Positions 17,907-25,334 of a stretch of DNA of 64,000 bases are shown piece after piece. Position numbers and translations under genes: made by a program. Numbering within the stretch: the first letter of the stretch is position 1; every line of letters begins with the position of its first letter. Source of the DNA: Rubripirellula tenax (lineage in GTDB: Bacteria > Planctomycetota > Planctomycetia > Pirellulales > Pirellulaceae); NCBI RefSeq assembly GCF_007860125.1, contig NZ_SJPW01000001.1:496001-560000 (forward strand). Reading direction: 5' to 3'. The notes under the pieces were generated by a model that made no database searches, was not told the DNA's origin, and saw only the letters and a list, made by a program, of their open reading frames with translations.

Positions 17907-17940
17907 CCTGATGCCTGTAACCTGACACCTGTAACCTATT
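17907..17940. repeat. Heptad-repeat element, copy e (right arm flanking the four-helix-bundle gene)
   Basis: CCTGATG-CCTGTAA-CCTGACA-CCTGTAA-CCTATT in the opposite orientation to copy d. It ends exactly where the stop codon of the PilB-like gene begins (17941). Together d and e bracket the four-helix-bundle gene. Confidence 0.9.
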
Positions 17941-19659
17941 TCAGTCTTCCACGGTTTCTCGGATGACTTCGTCCAGTGTCGTGATGCCGTCGGCGGCGAC
18001 GGCCATGCCGAAGTCTCGCAGCGACACCATGCCGGCTCGTTCGGCTTCTTCTCGCAATTCGTCCGTCGACGCGTTGGCCAGCACCATCTCGCGTAATTTG
18101 TCGTTCAGCAACATCAGCTCGAACAGTGCGATGCGGCCCTTGTATCCGGTGTTGTTGCAGGCGTCACAGCCGGTGCCCTTGAAGAACTTCTTGCCCGCGA
18201 TCGCTGACTTTTCGATCCCCAGATCGAACATCATTGCCGAACTGACTTTTGATTCTTCGCGGCACTTGGTACAGATCCGGCGAACCAATCGTTGAGCCAA
18301 AATGGCTTCGACGGTCGCGCAGATCATGAACGGCTGGATGCCCATGTCTTTCAACCGCGTGACGGTCGCCGCGGCGCTGTTGGTGTGCAACGTGCTGAAC
18401 ACCAAGTGCCCTGTCAGCGCGGCTTGAATCGCGATCTCGGCCGTTTCCAGGTCGCGAATCTCACCGACCAGGATGGTGTCCGGGTCCTGTCGCAGAATCG
18501 CTCGCAAGCAACTGGCGAACGTGACGCCGACGTCCGAGTCGATGGGGATCTGGATGATGCCGTCGATGTCGTATTCGACCGGGTCTTCCGTTGTGATCAG
18601 CTTGTCGGCGATGTCGTTCAATTCCGACAGCGACGAATACAACGTCGTCGTCTTGCCCGACCCCGTCGGCCCCGTCACCAACACGATGCCGTTGGGTCGG
18701 TCGATGGCTGCACGAAAGCGGGCCATCATGTCTTCGTCCATGCCGACGTTTTCTAGCGACAGGTTGACCACCGATCGGTCGAGAACTCGCATAACGACCG
18801 ATTCGCCAAAGATCGTCGGCAACACCGAAACGCGAAGGTCGACCGGGTGACCACCGACCATCAATTCGATCCGACCGTCTTGCGGCATCCGTCGTTCGGC
18901 GATGTCCAAGTCGGCCATGACCTTGATACGTGTCGTGATCGCGAACGCCAAGTGACGCGGCGGCGGAACCATTTCGTAAAGCACGCCTTCGGCTTTGATG
19001 CGGATCCGGAACTCGTCTTCGAATGGTTCGAAGTGGATGTCGGACGCGTGGTCCTTAATCGCCAGCAATAACACCATGTTCAGCAGCTTGCGGACGGGCG
19101 CCGAGTCGGCCAGTGCGGCGGCGTCGGTGATGCTGAACTTTTCTTTTTCGAGAGCCGAGACCATCGTCTTGAGCTCTTCGTCGTCGGCCAGCGATTGAAC
19201 AAGCTTTTCGACGCTCTCGGCTTCGCTGTCATAGTGACGCGTGATGGTTTGCAACAGGTCACGCTCGGTGGCGATGACCATGTGAATTTCGTAGCCCAAG
19301 AAGGTACGCAATTCGTCTTGGATCGAAAGGTTTTGCGGATCGCACGTGGCAACGGTCAGCGTGTTGGTCTTTTCGTCGAAAGCGAGCGGAACGATGCGGT
19401 ACAGCTGTGCCATCGTTTCGGAGATCTTCTCCAGAACACCTTCTTCGAACTTCGCCTCCTCCAGCGACACCGTTTGCATCGACATCTGTTCGGCGAGCGC
19501 CTGGATCAACTGCTCGTCCGTGATCAGCGTCATGTCCTCGGCGATCTTGCCCAGCAACGTCCCCGGCTGCTGTTCTTGTTCTTCCAAAACAATCACGAGC
19601 TGCTCGTCGGTCAAAAAACCGAGGTCGACCAAGATCTGTCCGATGCGTCGTGTTGCCAT
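17941..19659 (-). CDS. gspE: GspE/PilB-type assembly ATPase
   Basis: 572 residues. The N-terminal domain (MATRRIGQILVDLGFLTDEQL) is an MshEN/GspE-N type domain that often binds c-di-GMP or the platform partner. The ATPase core carries Walker A GPTGSGKTTTLYSSL near residue 330, an Asp box around EDPVEYDIDG, Walker B-like DPDTILVGEIRD and the His box TGHLVFSTLHTNSA. A tetracysteine zinc motif (CTKC ... CDAC) near 467-515 is typical of GspE/PilB extension ATPases. It powers pseudopilin polymerisation at the cytoplasmic face. A second such ATPase lies at 21295-23055. No Shine-Dalgarno is seen: a heptad arm begins three bases upstream of the ATG, so translation may depend on upstream coupling or an atypical signal. 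Confidence 0.95.
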   Translation of the reverse strand: MATRRIGQILVDLGFLTDEQLVIVLEEQEQQPGTLLGKIAEDMTLITDEQLIQALAEQMSMQTVSLEEAKFEEGVLEKISETMAQLYRIVPLAFDEKTNTLTVATCDPQNLSIQDELRTFLGYEIHMVIATERDLLQTITRHYDSEAESVEKLVQSLADDEELKTMVSALEKEKFSITDAAALADSAPVRKLLNMVLLLAIKDHASDIHFEPFEDEFRIRIKAEGVLYEMVPPPRHLAFAITTRIKVMADLDIAERRMPQDGRIELMVGGHPVDLRVSVLPTIFGESVVMRVLDRSVVNLSLENVGMDEDMMARFRAAIDRPNGIVLVTGPTGSGKTTTLYSSLSELNDIADKLITTEDPVEYDIDGIIQIPIDSDVGVTFASCLRAILRQDPDTILVGEIRDLETAEIAIQAALTGHLVFSTLHTNSAAATVTRLKDMGIQPFMICATVEAILAQRLVRRICTKCREESKVSSAMMFDLGIEKSAIAGKKFFKGTGCDACNNTGYKGRIALFELMLLNDKLREMVLANASTDELREEAERAGMVSLRDFGMAVAADGITTLDEVIRETVED

Positions 19660-19661
19660 GA

Positions 19662-19696
19662 GAGTAGGTTACAGGTAGCAGGTTTTAGGTGACAGG
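19662..19696. repeat. Heptad-repeat element, copy f (left arm)
   Basis: GAGTAGG-TTACAGG-TAGCAGG-TTTTAGG-TGACAGG, three bases upstream of the PilB-like start codon. It forms an inverted pair with copy g, with about 80 bases of unremarkable sequence between them. Confidence 0.9.
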
Positions 19697-19778
19697 AAAA
19701 AGCAATCAGTGTGTGGCGGGGATCAGCTATCGAAAAAACAGTCGCAAGGGCGAGGCTCTGATGCAGGAACTTGTCTTT

Positions 19779-19808
19779 CCTGTTGCCTGACCCCTGTTAC
19801 CTATTCCT
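19779..19808. repeat. Heptad-repeat element, copy g (right arm)
   Basis: CCTGTTG-CCTGACC-CCTGTTA-CCTATTC followed directly by the stop codon of pilT (19809). Opposite orientation to copy f. Confidence 0.9.
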
Positions 19809-20918
19809 CTACTTCTCTTCTGGGATTGGGATCTGCTCGTCACCTTCGCCTCGACGACTGCTGACGATTCGCTTGGCCAAGTCGTCGGGGCGGTGCGCCT
19901 TGCCGAGCACTTCTTCGACGGTGACCATCTCTTTCTTCCACAAGTCGAACAGTGTGTCGTCCATCAACTGCATTCCGAACTTCGCTCCGGTTTGCATGGC
20001 ACTGTTGATACGGAAGGTTTTATTTTCGCGGATCAGGTTCGAAATACCGGGCGTCACCACCAACACTTCGTAGGCCGCCACTCGACCGCCACCGATCTTT
20101 GGCAACAGCGTTTGAGCGACCACGCCGATCAACGTCGACGCCAATTGGGTTCGAATTTGGTCCTGCAGGTTACCGGGGAACGCGTCGATGATCCGGTTGA
20201 CCGTGCCCTGAGCACTGTTGGTGTGCAGGGTGCCGAACACGACGTGACCGGTTTCCGCAGCACTGATGGCCGCCTCGATCGTTTCCAAGTCACGAAGCTC
20301 GCCGACCAGGATGACGTCAGGGTCCTGCCGCAACGCCCGGCGAATTGCTTCACTAAAGCTGGGCACGTCGACGCCGACCTCGCGTTGGTTGATCGTCGAT
20401 TCTTTGTGGTCGTGATAAAACTCGATCGGGTCTTCGATCGTGATGATGTGGTGGTCAATGGTTTCGTTTAGCAGATTGATCAGCGATGCCAGCGTCGTCG
20501 ACTTACCCGACCCCGTCGGTCCGGTAACCAGAAACAGCCCCCGCGGACGGTGAACCATTTTGACCACCGCATCGGGCAACCCCAACTGCTCGGGCGTCAG
20601 TTTGTCGTTGGGGATCTGACGCAGCACCATCGAGATGAAGCCACGCTGTTTGAATACCGAGACCCGGAACCGGGCCAGGTCGCCGAACGCGAACCCGAAG
20701 TCCGTCGAACCGGCTTCCTGCAATTCTCGCTGGCACCGTTCGGGGGTGATCGACTTCATCAACTGGACGGCATCTTCGCCCTCCAGCGTCTTCGTTTCCA
20801 GCTTGCGCATCCGACCGTGCAGTCGGAAGACCGGCGGTTGCCCAACGACGATGTGAATATCGCTGACGCCTTGCTTGATCGCAGCCTGAAGCAGTTTGTC
20901 GATCAGGACGGTTGCCAT
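19809..20918 (-). CDS. pilT: PilT-type twitching/retraction ATPase
   Basis: 369 residues, the normal PilT length. It has an N-terminal PAS-like domain (ASDIHIVVGQPP-like pattern near residues 17-30, here VSDIHIVVGQPPVFRLHGRM), Walker A GPTGSGKSTTLASL near residue 135, the Asp box ITIEDPIEFYH, Walker B DPDVILVGELRDLETI and the His box TGHVVFGTLHTNSA. The C-terminal AIRxG-type helix region is present and there is no tetracysteine motif, which separates it from the GspE/PilB genes on both sides. PilT depolymerises type IV pili, so its presence argues for a pilus-like retractable fibre rather than a pure type II secretion system. GGAAGG lies eight bases upstream of the ATG. Confidence 0.95.
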   Translation of the reverse strand: MATVLIDKLLQAAIKQGVSDIHIVVGQPPVFRLHGRMRKLETKTLEGEDAVQLMKSITPERCQRELQEAGSTDFGFAFGDLARFRVSVFKQRGFISMVLRQIPNDKLTPEQLGLPDAVVKMVHRPRGLFLVTGPTGSGKSTTLASLINLLNETIDHHIITIEDPIEFYHDHKESTINQREVGVDVPSFSEAIRRALRQDPDVILVGELRDLETIEAAISAAETGHVVFGTLHTNSAQGTVNRIIDAFPGNLQDQIRTQLASTLIGVVAQTLLPKIGGGRVAAYEVLVVTPGISNLIRENKTFRINSAMQTGAKFGMQLMDDTLFDLWKKEMVTVEEVLGKAHRPDDLAKRIVSSRRGEGDEQIPIPEEK

Positions 20919-20941
20919 GGGAGTTGCCTTCCGCGGAGAGA

Positions 20942-20974
20942 ACAGGTTTCAGGCATCAGGTTTCAGATGACAGG
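20942..20974. repeat. Heptad-repeat element, copy h (single arm upstream of pilT)
   Basis: ACAGGTTTCAGGCATCAGGTTTCAGATGACAGG lies 23 bases upstream of pilT. Here the Shine-Dalgarno is retained between repeat and ATG. A fragment (CCTGTCCTTA, about 21290) near the stop of the upstream gene may be the remnant opposite arm. Confidence 0.7.
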
Positions 20975-21148
20975 TCGAAACGCTGAATGATTGCAATTTG
21001 AGATAAGAGCCGAGTTCGGTGAGCCATCGTGGCCTCCGCTCGACATTGCCATTATTGCTATGAAACCCGCTGAGGCCAGAAAAACTGCCTTTGAACGGCA
21101 AGAAGGCACGAAAATTCGTCCGGTGACGGGAAACGTCGCCAGACGACG

Positions 21149-21250
21149 GGGGCACCCTACGTGGCCCAGCGACTCCGCTCGAGGGGTGCATGCACCCGCC
21201 GGAAAATTACAGGCACTGAGCAAACCCCGCGACGGCGGCGCGGGACCACG
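21149..21250. repeat. REP-like dispersed repeat, diverged copy 1
   Basis: GTGGCCCAGCGACTCCGCTCG on the left and GCGACGGCGGCGCGGGACCAC on the right are imperfect inverted ends similar to the copies at 30271, 31667, 47889 and 53949, but the centre is diverged. It occupies the gap between the upstream GspE-like gene and pilT. Confidence 0.6.
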
Positions 21251-21294
21251 TCGGGTTGCGCGCAGAGCAGACACGACGGGACGAAAACCTGTCC

Positions 21295-23055
21295 TTAAAG
21301 CGAGTCCAGGTCCTTGACGATGTGGCCGAACGCCAGATGCTCTTGCTCGGTTTTTTTGGCCACCCGATAGACCTCTTCGAAGCTGGTGATTCCGCGCGTT
21401 GCTTTCAACATGCCGTCGGCGTAAAGCGTTGACATACCGTTCTTTATGGCTTCAATCCGCAACTGTTTGGTGTCGGCGTTCTTGAACATCAGCTCACGCA
21501 ATTTGCCGTTGATCAACATCAACTCGTAAATGCCGATTCGACCCCGGTAACCCGACCGGCCACAGTACGCACATCCCTTGCCCCGCATAAAGGTCGCACC
21601 CTTGATCATCTCGGGCGGAAGCCCCGTCTCCTCCAACACCGCAGCAGACGGCTTGAAGGGCACCTTGCAGCGGGGGCAAATCGTCCGCACCAACCGCTGG
21701 GCCAGGATCGCGATCACCGAACTTGCTACCATATAGGATGGTACACCTATGTCCACCATTCGAGAAACAGAACTGGGCGCGTCGTTCGTGTGCAGCGTAC
21801 TGAATACCAGGTGTCCAGTGAGTGAAGCCTGGATTCCCATCGATGCGGTCTCGTGATCCCGCATCTCACCCACCAGGATGATGTTGGGGGCCTGACGCAA
21901 CATCGCGCGAATGATCAGAGCAAAGTCGAGCCCGATTCCGTGCTTCACTTCGACCTGATTGATGCCGGGCAAGTAATACTCGACCGGGTCCTCGGCTGTG
22001 ATCACTTTGCGGTCAGGACGGTTCAGCGCGTTCAGTGCGGCGTACAGCGTTGTGGTCTTTCCCGAACCCGTCGGACCGGTGACCAGAATGATGCCGTTGG
22101 GGCGGCGGATCAGCGAGTTGAAGTTCCGGAAGTCACGTTCGGACAAACCGAGCTGGCGAACACCGACCTTGATATTGTCCTTATCCAGTAGACGCATGAC
22201 CACCGACGAACCGTGGTTGGTCGGGATGATGCTGACCCGCAAATCCAGCTGCTTGTCGCCGACGGTGATCTTGATCCGGCCGTCCGTGGGTCGCCGCTTC
22301 TCGGAAATGTCGATCTTGGCCAGAATCTTGATGCGGGCCACGATCGCGGACAGCATCCGGCGGGGGGCGTTTTCCCGCTCGACACAAACGCCGTCAATTC
22401 GATAACGGATCCGGACGCGATCCTCGAAGGGTTCGACGTGGATGTCGGACGCCCGCAACTGGACGGCTTCGGCGATCATCAAATTGACCAGCCTGATGAC
22501 GGGGGCCGAGTTGTCGTCGACTTCCTCAGACATCCCTCCATCGGCGTCGGAATCGGTTTCGGTGAAGTCGATGGCCGTGTCGGTGAACTCTTGCAGCATC
22601 GAGTCGGCGGACTCACCCTCGACCTGTCCGTAGTACTTGTTGATTGCCCCCAGAATGGCGGACTTGGGCGCCAGCGCGGTCTCGATCTTTCGGTTCAGGA
22701 TGAATCGAAGTTTTTCGATCGTTTCGAGGTCAAAAGGGTCGGCAATCAGGACCCTAAGGGCTCCGTCGGCCTCACTGAACGGAATCACGTTGTTTTCGCG
22801 GGCGACCGATTCGGGCACCAATTCGATGACGTCGTCCGGGATCGAAACGCTGCGCAGATCGACGTAGGGAATCTTGTGATGCTTCGCCATCGCCTTGGCG
22901 ACTTCTTCGGGCGTGCAATACTCCATCTGGATCAGCACGTCACCGACGTTCGCGTTGGTGGTCTTGGCGACGCCTTCGGCCTCGGTGAGCTGGTCGAGGC
23001 TGATGATTCCCGCCTTCAGCAACAGGTCGGTGAAGTCTTGCATCGCTTGAGCCAT
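21295..23055 (-). CDS. gspE: GspE/PilB-type assembly ATPase (second copy, first gene of the locus)
   Basis: 586 residues. An MshEN-type N-terminal domain is followed by an acidic linker near 165-185 and the ATPase core: Walker A GPTGSGKTTTLYAAL near residue 325, ITAEDPVEYYLPG, Walker B-like QAPNIILVGEMRD, His box TGHLVFSTLHTND, and the zinc motif CPRC ... CAYC. Sequence differs enough from the copy at 17941 to be an ancient paralogue. It is the most upstream gene of the minus-strand locus. A purine run AGGA lies eight bases before ATG 23055. Whether the two ATPases serve the same machine or alternate fibres cannot be told from sequence. The 5' side faces the divergent pterin dehydratase gene, so a promoter is expected in the interval 23056-23163. 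Confidence 0.95.
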   Translation of the reverse strand: MAQAMQDFTDLLLKAGIISLDQLTEAEGVAKTTNANVGDVLIQMEYCTPEEVAKAMAKHHKIPYVDLRSVSIPDDVIELVPESVARENNVIPFSEADGALRVLIADPFDLETIEKLRFILNRKIETALAPKSAILGAINKYYGQVEGESADSMLQEFTDTAIDFTETDSDADGGMSEEVDDNSAPVIRLVNLMIAEAVQLRASDIHVEPFEDRVRIRYRIDGVCVERENAPRRMLSAIVARIKILAKIDISEKRRPTDGRIKITVGDKQLDLRVSIIPTNHGSSVVMRLLDKDNIKVGVRQLGLSERDFRNFNSLIRRPNGIILVTGPTGSGKTTTLYAALNALNRPDRKVITAEDPVEYYLPGINQVEVKHGIGLDFALIIRAMLRQAPNIILVGEMRDHETASMGIQASLTGHLVFSTLHTNDAPSSVSRMVDIGVPSYMVASSVIAILAQRLVRTICPRCKVPFKPSAAVLEETGLPPEMIKGATFMRGKGCAYCGRSGYRGRIGIYELMLINGKLRELMFKNADTKQLRIEAIKNGMSTLYADGMLKATRGITSFEEVYRVAKKTEQEHLAFGHIVKDLDSL

Positions 23056-23163
23056 GGCTGGAGTCCTATCGAAAAATTTGAAGAGTTACGGCCGTGTTTG
23101 CCACCTTTCTCTAGGATACCATCGGGAACTGTGAAAGTGGCATACGAAGTTTAGGTGCAATCC

Positions 23164-23517
23164 ATGAACGAACCGACGGTTGACGCGTTGACAAAGAAAT
23201 CGTGCGTCCCTTGCGAGGGAGGCGTGCCGATAATCGACGCGGCGGCGGCAAAACCGTACCTGGCTGCCCTGCCAGATTGGTCGCTGGACGAGGCGGGGAC
23301 GATGATTTCGCGGCAGACCAACTGCGGGAACTTCGTCAAAGCGATGAAGCTGTTGGGCCAAGTCGCCGAGGTGGCCGAGGACCAACAACACCACCCGGAC
23401 CTGCATTTGACCGGCTACCGCCACGTCCGAATCGATCTGACAACGCACGCGATCGGCGGTCTAAGCGAAAACGATTTCATCGTGGCGGCAAAGATCGATG
23501 AAGTGCTGAAGGGGTAA
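23164..23517 (+). CDS. phhB: Pterin-4a-carbinolamine dehydratase
   Basis: 117 residues. The family signature EDQQHHPDLHLTGYRHVRID (about residues 77-96), followed by a conserved His and Asp, is the active-site pattern of 4a-hydroxytetrahydrobiopterin dehydratase, which regenerates the pterin cofactor after aromatic amino-acid hydroxylation. The N-terminal 30 residues include a Cys-Pro-Cys and are slightly longer than usual. ATG at 23164 has AGG eight bases upstream; a GTG at 23155 is in frame but less likely. The gene is divergent from the pilus locus. No hydroxylase gene is adjacent, so the substrate partner is not shown here. Confidence 0.92.
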   Translation: MNEPTVDALTKKSCVPCEGGVPIIDAAAAKPYLAALPDWSLDEAGTMISRQTNCGNFVKAMKLLGQVAEVAEDQQHHPDLHLTGYRHVRIDLTTHAIGGLSENDFIVAAKIDEVLKG

Positions 23518-23610
23518 CCAAGCCCGCAACCCGATAAAGCAACCACTCCGGCTGCCCGAGCCCCAATTCAAGGTCGTGACTTTTATCAGGGGTCGTTCCA
23601 TCCGCGCAAA

Positions 23611-23727
23611 CTTCACTCTCCCTCCGGGAGAGTCGAGCGTCGGCGAGGAGAGGGCCCGGTGATGGAATCCTCCCCTCGCTTAGGCTCGACCCTCCTTGAA
23701 AAGGAGGGTCAAGCAAATCCATTGAAA
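23611..23727. repeat. 117-bp direct repeat, unit 1
   Basis: Begins CTTCACTCTCCCTCCGGGAG and ends with CATTGAAA. It contains two palindromes: CTCTCCCTCCGGGAGAG and a perfect 10-bp stem GACCCTCCTT-gaa-AAGGAGGGTC. Only a few substitutions separate it from unit 2. The stems contain CCTCC/GGAGG, resembling anti-Shine-Dalgarno and Shine-Dalgarno sequences. Confidence 0.92.
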
Positions 23728-23752
23728 ATTCCGCGGTCGTTGAATCGGCGTT

Positions 23753-23869
23753 CTTCACTCTCCCTCCGGGAGAGTCGAGCGTCAGCGAGGAGAGGGCACG
23801 GCGCTGGAATCCTCCCCTCGCTTAGGCTCGACCCTCCTTGAAAAGGAGGGTCAAGTGAAACCATTGAAA
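23753..23869. repeat. 117-bp direct repeat, unit 2
   Basis: Direct copy of unit 1, 25 bases downstream of it, with the same two palindromes. It has the same length, so the duplication is recent or maintained. Confidence 0.92.
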
Positions 23870-24034
23870 GTGGTGGGGCATCCTACCGTCCCGCCTTGCG
23901 AAGGCTGAAACGATCGACGGCAGGATGGGAGGTCGATTCTGGGGGTTCGCATTTTGCGGGCGCGTTGGCCTCGGTCGCCGGCTTGGCGAAAATCGTTCAT
24001 ACTGGCGACTTCTCGTTGGAAGGACGTTTGTTGC

Positions 24035-25309
24035 ATGGACGCATTGTTTGGCGATCAGCCGATCTTTGGTTTCGGACCGGACCCGCTTAGCCCTCACCCG
24101 GCCCGGCCGATCGATGCGGTTGGCGACGTGCGGACGGACGGGCTTCGCGAAAAGATCGTCCAGTCGTGCCCGCGTGTCCCCGGCGTGTATGGAATGCTGG
24201 ACCGGAAGGGCAACCTGATCTATGTCGGCAAAAGCAAGTCGCTGAGGTCTCGGTTGCTTAGCTATTTTGCGGCGTCGAATTCTCAAGAGAAGGGCGGCCG
24301 GATCATCGAGAGTGCTCGGGCGATCCAGTGGGAAACGCAGCCGAGTGAGTTTGCGGCGCTGGTCCGCGAACAGCAACTGATTCGCCGGTTCGAACCGCGA
24401 TGGAACGTGCAAGGAGTGCCCAAGCGGCAGCGGCCGGTCTATTTGTGTCTGGGCAAAAAACCGACGACTTTCTTCATTGCGGGCAAGCCGCCCAAAGACA
24501 CGAAAGTGAAAACGACCAGCGACTGTATCGCGGTCGAGGGTCCGTTCTTCGGCGCGGCCCGCATGAACTTGGTCGCCGACACGTTGAACAAAGTCTTCAA
24601 GCTAAGGGATTGCGGCGAAAAGCAGACGTTTCGGTTCGCCGATCAACTGCAATTGTTCGACTTGGAATATCGGCCGGGGTGTCTGCGGCTGGAGGTCGGC
24701 ACGTGTCTGGGCCCGTGCGCGTCGGCGTGTTCGCGGGCAGCCTATGACGACCGCGTCAATGCGGCGGAAAGTTTCTTGGACGGATTCAATCACGAGCCGC
24801 TGGACTCGATCCGCCACCAAATGGAAACGGCTTCCAAGAATCAACAGTACGAATTGGCCGCCAGAGCATTCGAAACGATTAAATCGCTGGAGTACATCGA
24901 CCGGAAACTGAAAATGCTTAATCAGGCGAGGCGGCGATTCACGTTCATTTACGCGGTCCCCGGAATCGACGGCTGTGGGACGTGGTACTTGATCCACAGC
25001 GGCGAGATCGCGGATTGCGTCGCGGCACCTCGTAACGCGGTGGAGCACCGATTGCTGGCACCGAAATTGAAGTCATGGTCGGCGATCACGGCGAACCAAT
25101 TGGACCGAGGCCACGGCGCCCATCCACACACGCTGTCGCTGGTCGCGTCGTGGTTTCGCAAGCATCGCGAAGAACTGAACCAACGGACGTTCGCCCCGCA
25201 CTTGGCAGCGAAACACGCAAACACCGCAGCGTTCGACCAGCCAACGGCGACGATCGCGACAACCATTGCGGCAGGGAAGACCGACGAAGCTCGGTCTCCA
25301 CTGCCCTGA
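24035..25309 (+). CDS. UvrC-like GIY-YIG protein lacking the RNase-H-like nuclease half
   Basis: 424 residues against about 600 for UvrC. GIY-YIG domain: GVY at 50-52, LIYVGKSKSLRSRL at 61-74 with the catalytic Arg, and the metal-binding Glu in REQQLIRRFEPRWN (E112). A UvrC-type cysteine cluster (C193, C216, GTCLGPC at 222-228) and a UVR helix (METASKNQQYELAARAFETI, 263-282) follow. The C-terminal 130 residues do not show the RNase-H-like DDH endonuclease or tandem HhH of UvrC. Such a protein would make only the 3' incision, like Cho. ATG 24035 has AGGA ten bases upstream; an in-frame start at 23954 is less likely. The TPR gene is convergent 25 bases away. I cannot tell if a full UvrC exists elsewhere. 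Confidence 0.85.
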   Translation: MDALFGDQPIFGFGPDPLSPHPARPIDAVGDVRTDGLREKIVQSCPRVPGVYGMLDRKGNLIYVGKSKSLRSRLLSYFAASNSQEKGGRIIESARAIQWETQPSEFAALVREQQLIRRFEPRWNVQGVPKRQRPVYLCLGKKPTTFFIAGKPPKDTKVKTTSDCIAVEGPFFGAARMNLVADTLNKVFKLRDCGEKQTFRFADQLQLFDLEYRPGCLRLEVGTCLGPCASACSRAAYDDRVNAAESFLDGFNHEPLDSIRHQMETASKNQQYELAARAFETIKSLEYIDRKLKMLNQARRRFTFIYAVPGIDGCGTWYLIHSGEIADCVAAPRNAVEHRLLAPKLKSWSAITANQLDRGHGAHPHTLSLVASWFRKHREELNQRTFAPHLAAKHANTAAFDQPTATIATTIAAGKTDEARSPLP

Positions 25310-25334
25310 TCACTTTTAAACACCCCGATCTTTT

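Larger units (their letters stand above)
23518..24034. other. Intergenic region with a duplicated 117-bp repeat
   Basis: About 517 bases without a convincing gene. It holds two direct copies of a 117-bp unit (listed separately) followed by about 165 bases of unremarkable sequence before the UvrC-like start codon. Short open frames here follow the repeat hairpins and show no family resemblance. Confidence 0.75.
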
